41,260 bases of DNA from an uncultured Lachnospiraceae bacterium (GTDB lineage Bacteria; Bacillota; Clostridia; Lachnospirales; Lachnospiraceae): positions 1 through 41,260 of the forward strand of contig CAJTYJ010000016.1 in assembly GCA_910583895.1 (NCBI GenBank), in the 5' to 3' direction. Positions 41,084 through 41,260 of this stretch are shown here, piece after piece. The notes beneath the pieces are model-generated. The model did not search any database and was not told the origin of the DNA. It worked only from the letters and a program-made list of their open reading frames with translations. Within the stretch, counting starts at the first letter, position 1. Every line of letters begins with the position of its first letter. The position numbers and the translations under genes were made by a program.

Positions 41084-41260
41084 GGCTGCAGCGGAACTTA
41101 GACCAGCGAAAGCCCGGAGAAGGCCCAGATGCATGAGCGGACGAGTAATCGTCCGGGAATGGATCTGCAAACCGGGCCTGGGGAGGGCTGTAGCGGAACT
41201 TAGAACAGCGAAAGCCCGGAGAAGGCCCAGATGCATGAGCGGACGAGTAATCGTCCGGGA
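41084..41260 (+). repeat. 102-bp tandem repeat with strong RNA-like fold
   Basis: Unit 1 is 41084-41185; unit 2 starts at 41186 and is cut by the window end after 75 nt, with two base differences. A nested fold is visible: AGCCC/GGGCT (41111-41115 with 41185-41189), GGCCC/GGGCC (41122-41126 with 41174-41178), AGAT/ATCT (41127-41130 with 41163-41166), CAT/ATG, a GAG/GGA internal loop and a 7-bp stem CGGACGA/TCGTCCG (41138-41144 with 41149-41155) closed by GTAA, a GNRA tetraloop on the plus strand. Confidence 0.88.

Overview
The window looks like a chromosomal segment of a Gram-positive gut Clostridium relative, most likely family Lachnospiraceae (Blautia-like). The reasons are: AGGAGG ribosome binding sites, lipoprotein signal peptides with low-complexity Ala/Glu/Asp linkers, a DUF4860 pseudopilin cluster, a ChvE/GguAB-type sugar ABC transporter, YesM/YesN-type two-component genes, and a DUF4358-MBOAT-DHHW acetylation cluster. 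These are family resemblances recognised by eye; no database search was made. The genus cannot be fixed from the sequence.

Layout. 1-300: three tRNAs (His, Gln, Lys) and a terminator. 300-660: a promoter/terminator pair without a convincing ORF, possibly a small RNA. 681-5892 (minus strand): a compact type IV pilus-like operon running from a transglutaminase-like lipoprotein through a GspF/PilC membrane protein and four small pilin-like proteins to a PilT-type ATPase. 6202-10280 (plus): a DUF4352-like lipoprotein, a YqeG-family phosphatase, two half-size chromate transporters and an RsiV/DUF3298-like lipoprotein. A remnant of a response-regulator gene follows at 10327.

10492-27166 is a sugar-utilisation region. 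A LacI-family repressor is divergent from xylulokinase, a small membrane protein, DUF4867 and a FucI/AraA-like isomerase. Then come a membrane-anchored sugar-binding protein, a YesM-type histidine kinase, an AraC-type response regulator and a sugar-binding lipoprotein. After a decayed AlbA_2/HATPase-type pseudogene comes a complete ChvE-GguA-GguB ABC importer. The likely logic is that extracellular binding proteins report sugar to the kinase, the regulator activates import, and the isomerase and kinase feed the pentose phosphate pathway under LacI control. The sugar itself is not determined.

27434-31648: an HPr-like phosphocarrier, a Lachnospiraceae-type protein of unknown function and a DUF4358/MBOAT/DHHW cluster expected to O-acylate a surface glycan. 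31858-36731: a MacA/MacB-like efflux system and a secreted NlpC/P60 hydrolase. 36889-41069: livK, livH, livM and livG of a branched-chain amino acid importer; livF would lie beyond the window.

The most unusual aspect is the spaces between genes. Four unrelated families of tandem intergenic repeats occur in 41 kb: 101 bp x2 before the PilT gene, 91 bp x2 before the isomerase, 45 bp x5 before the response regulator, and 102 bp x1.7 after livG. Each can fold into nested hairpins, and several sequence differences between copies keep the pairing. They look like RNA elements or expanding structured repeats rather than coding sequence.
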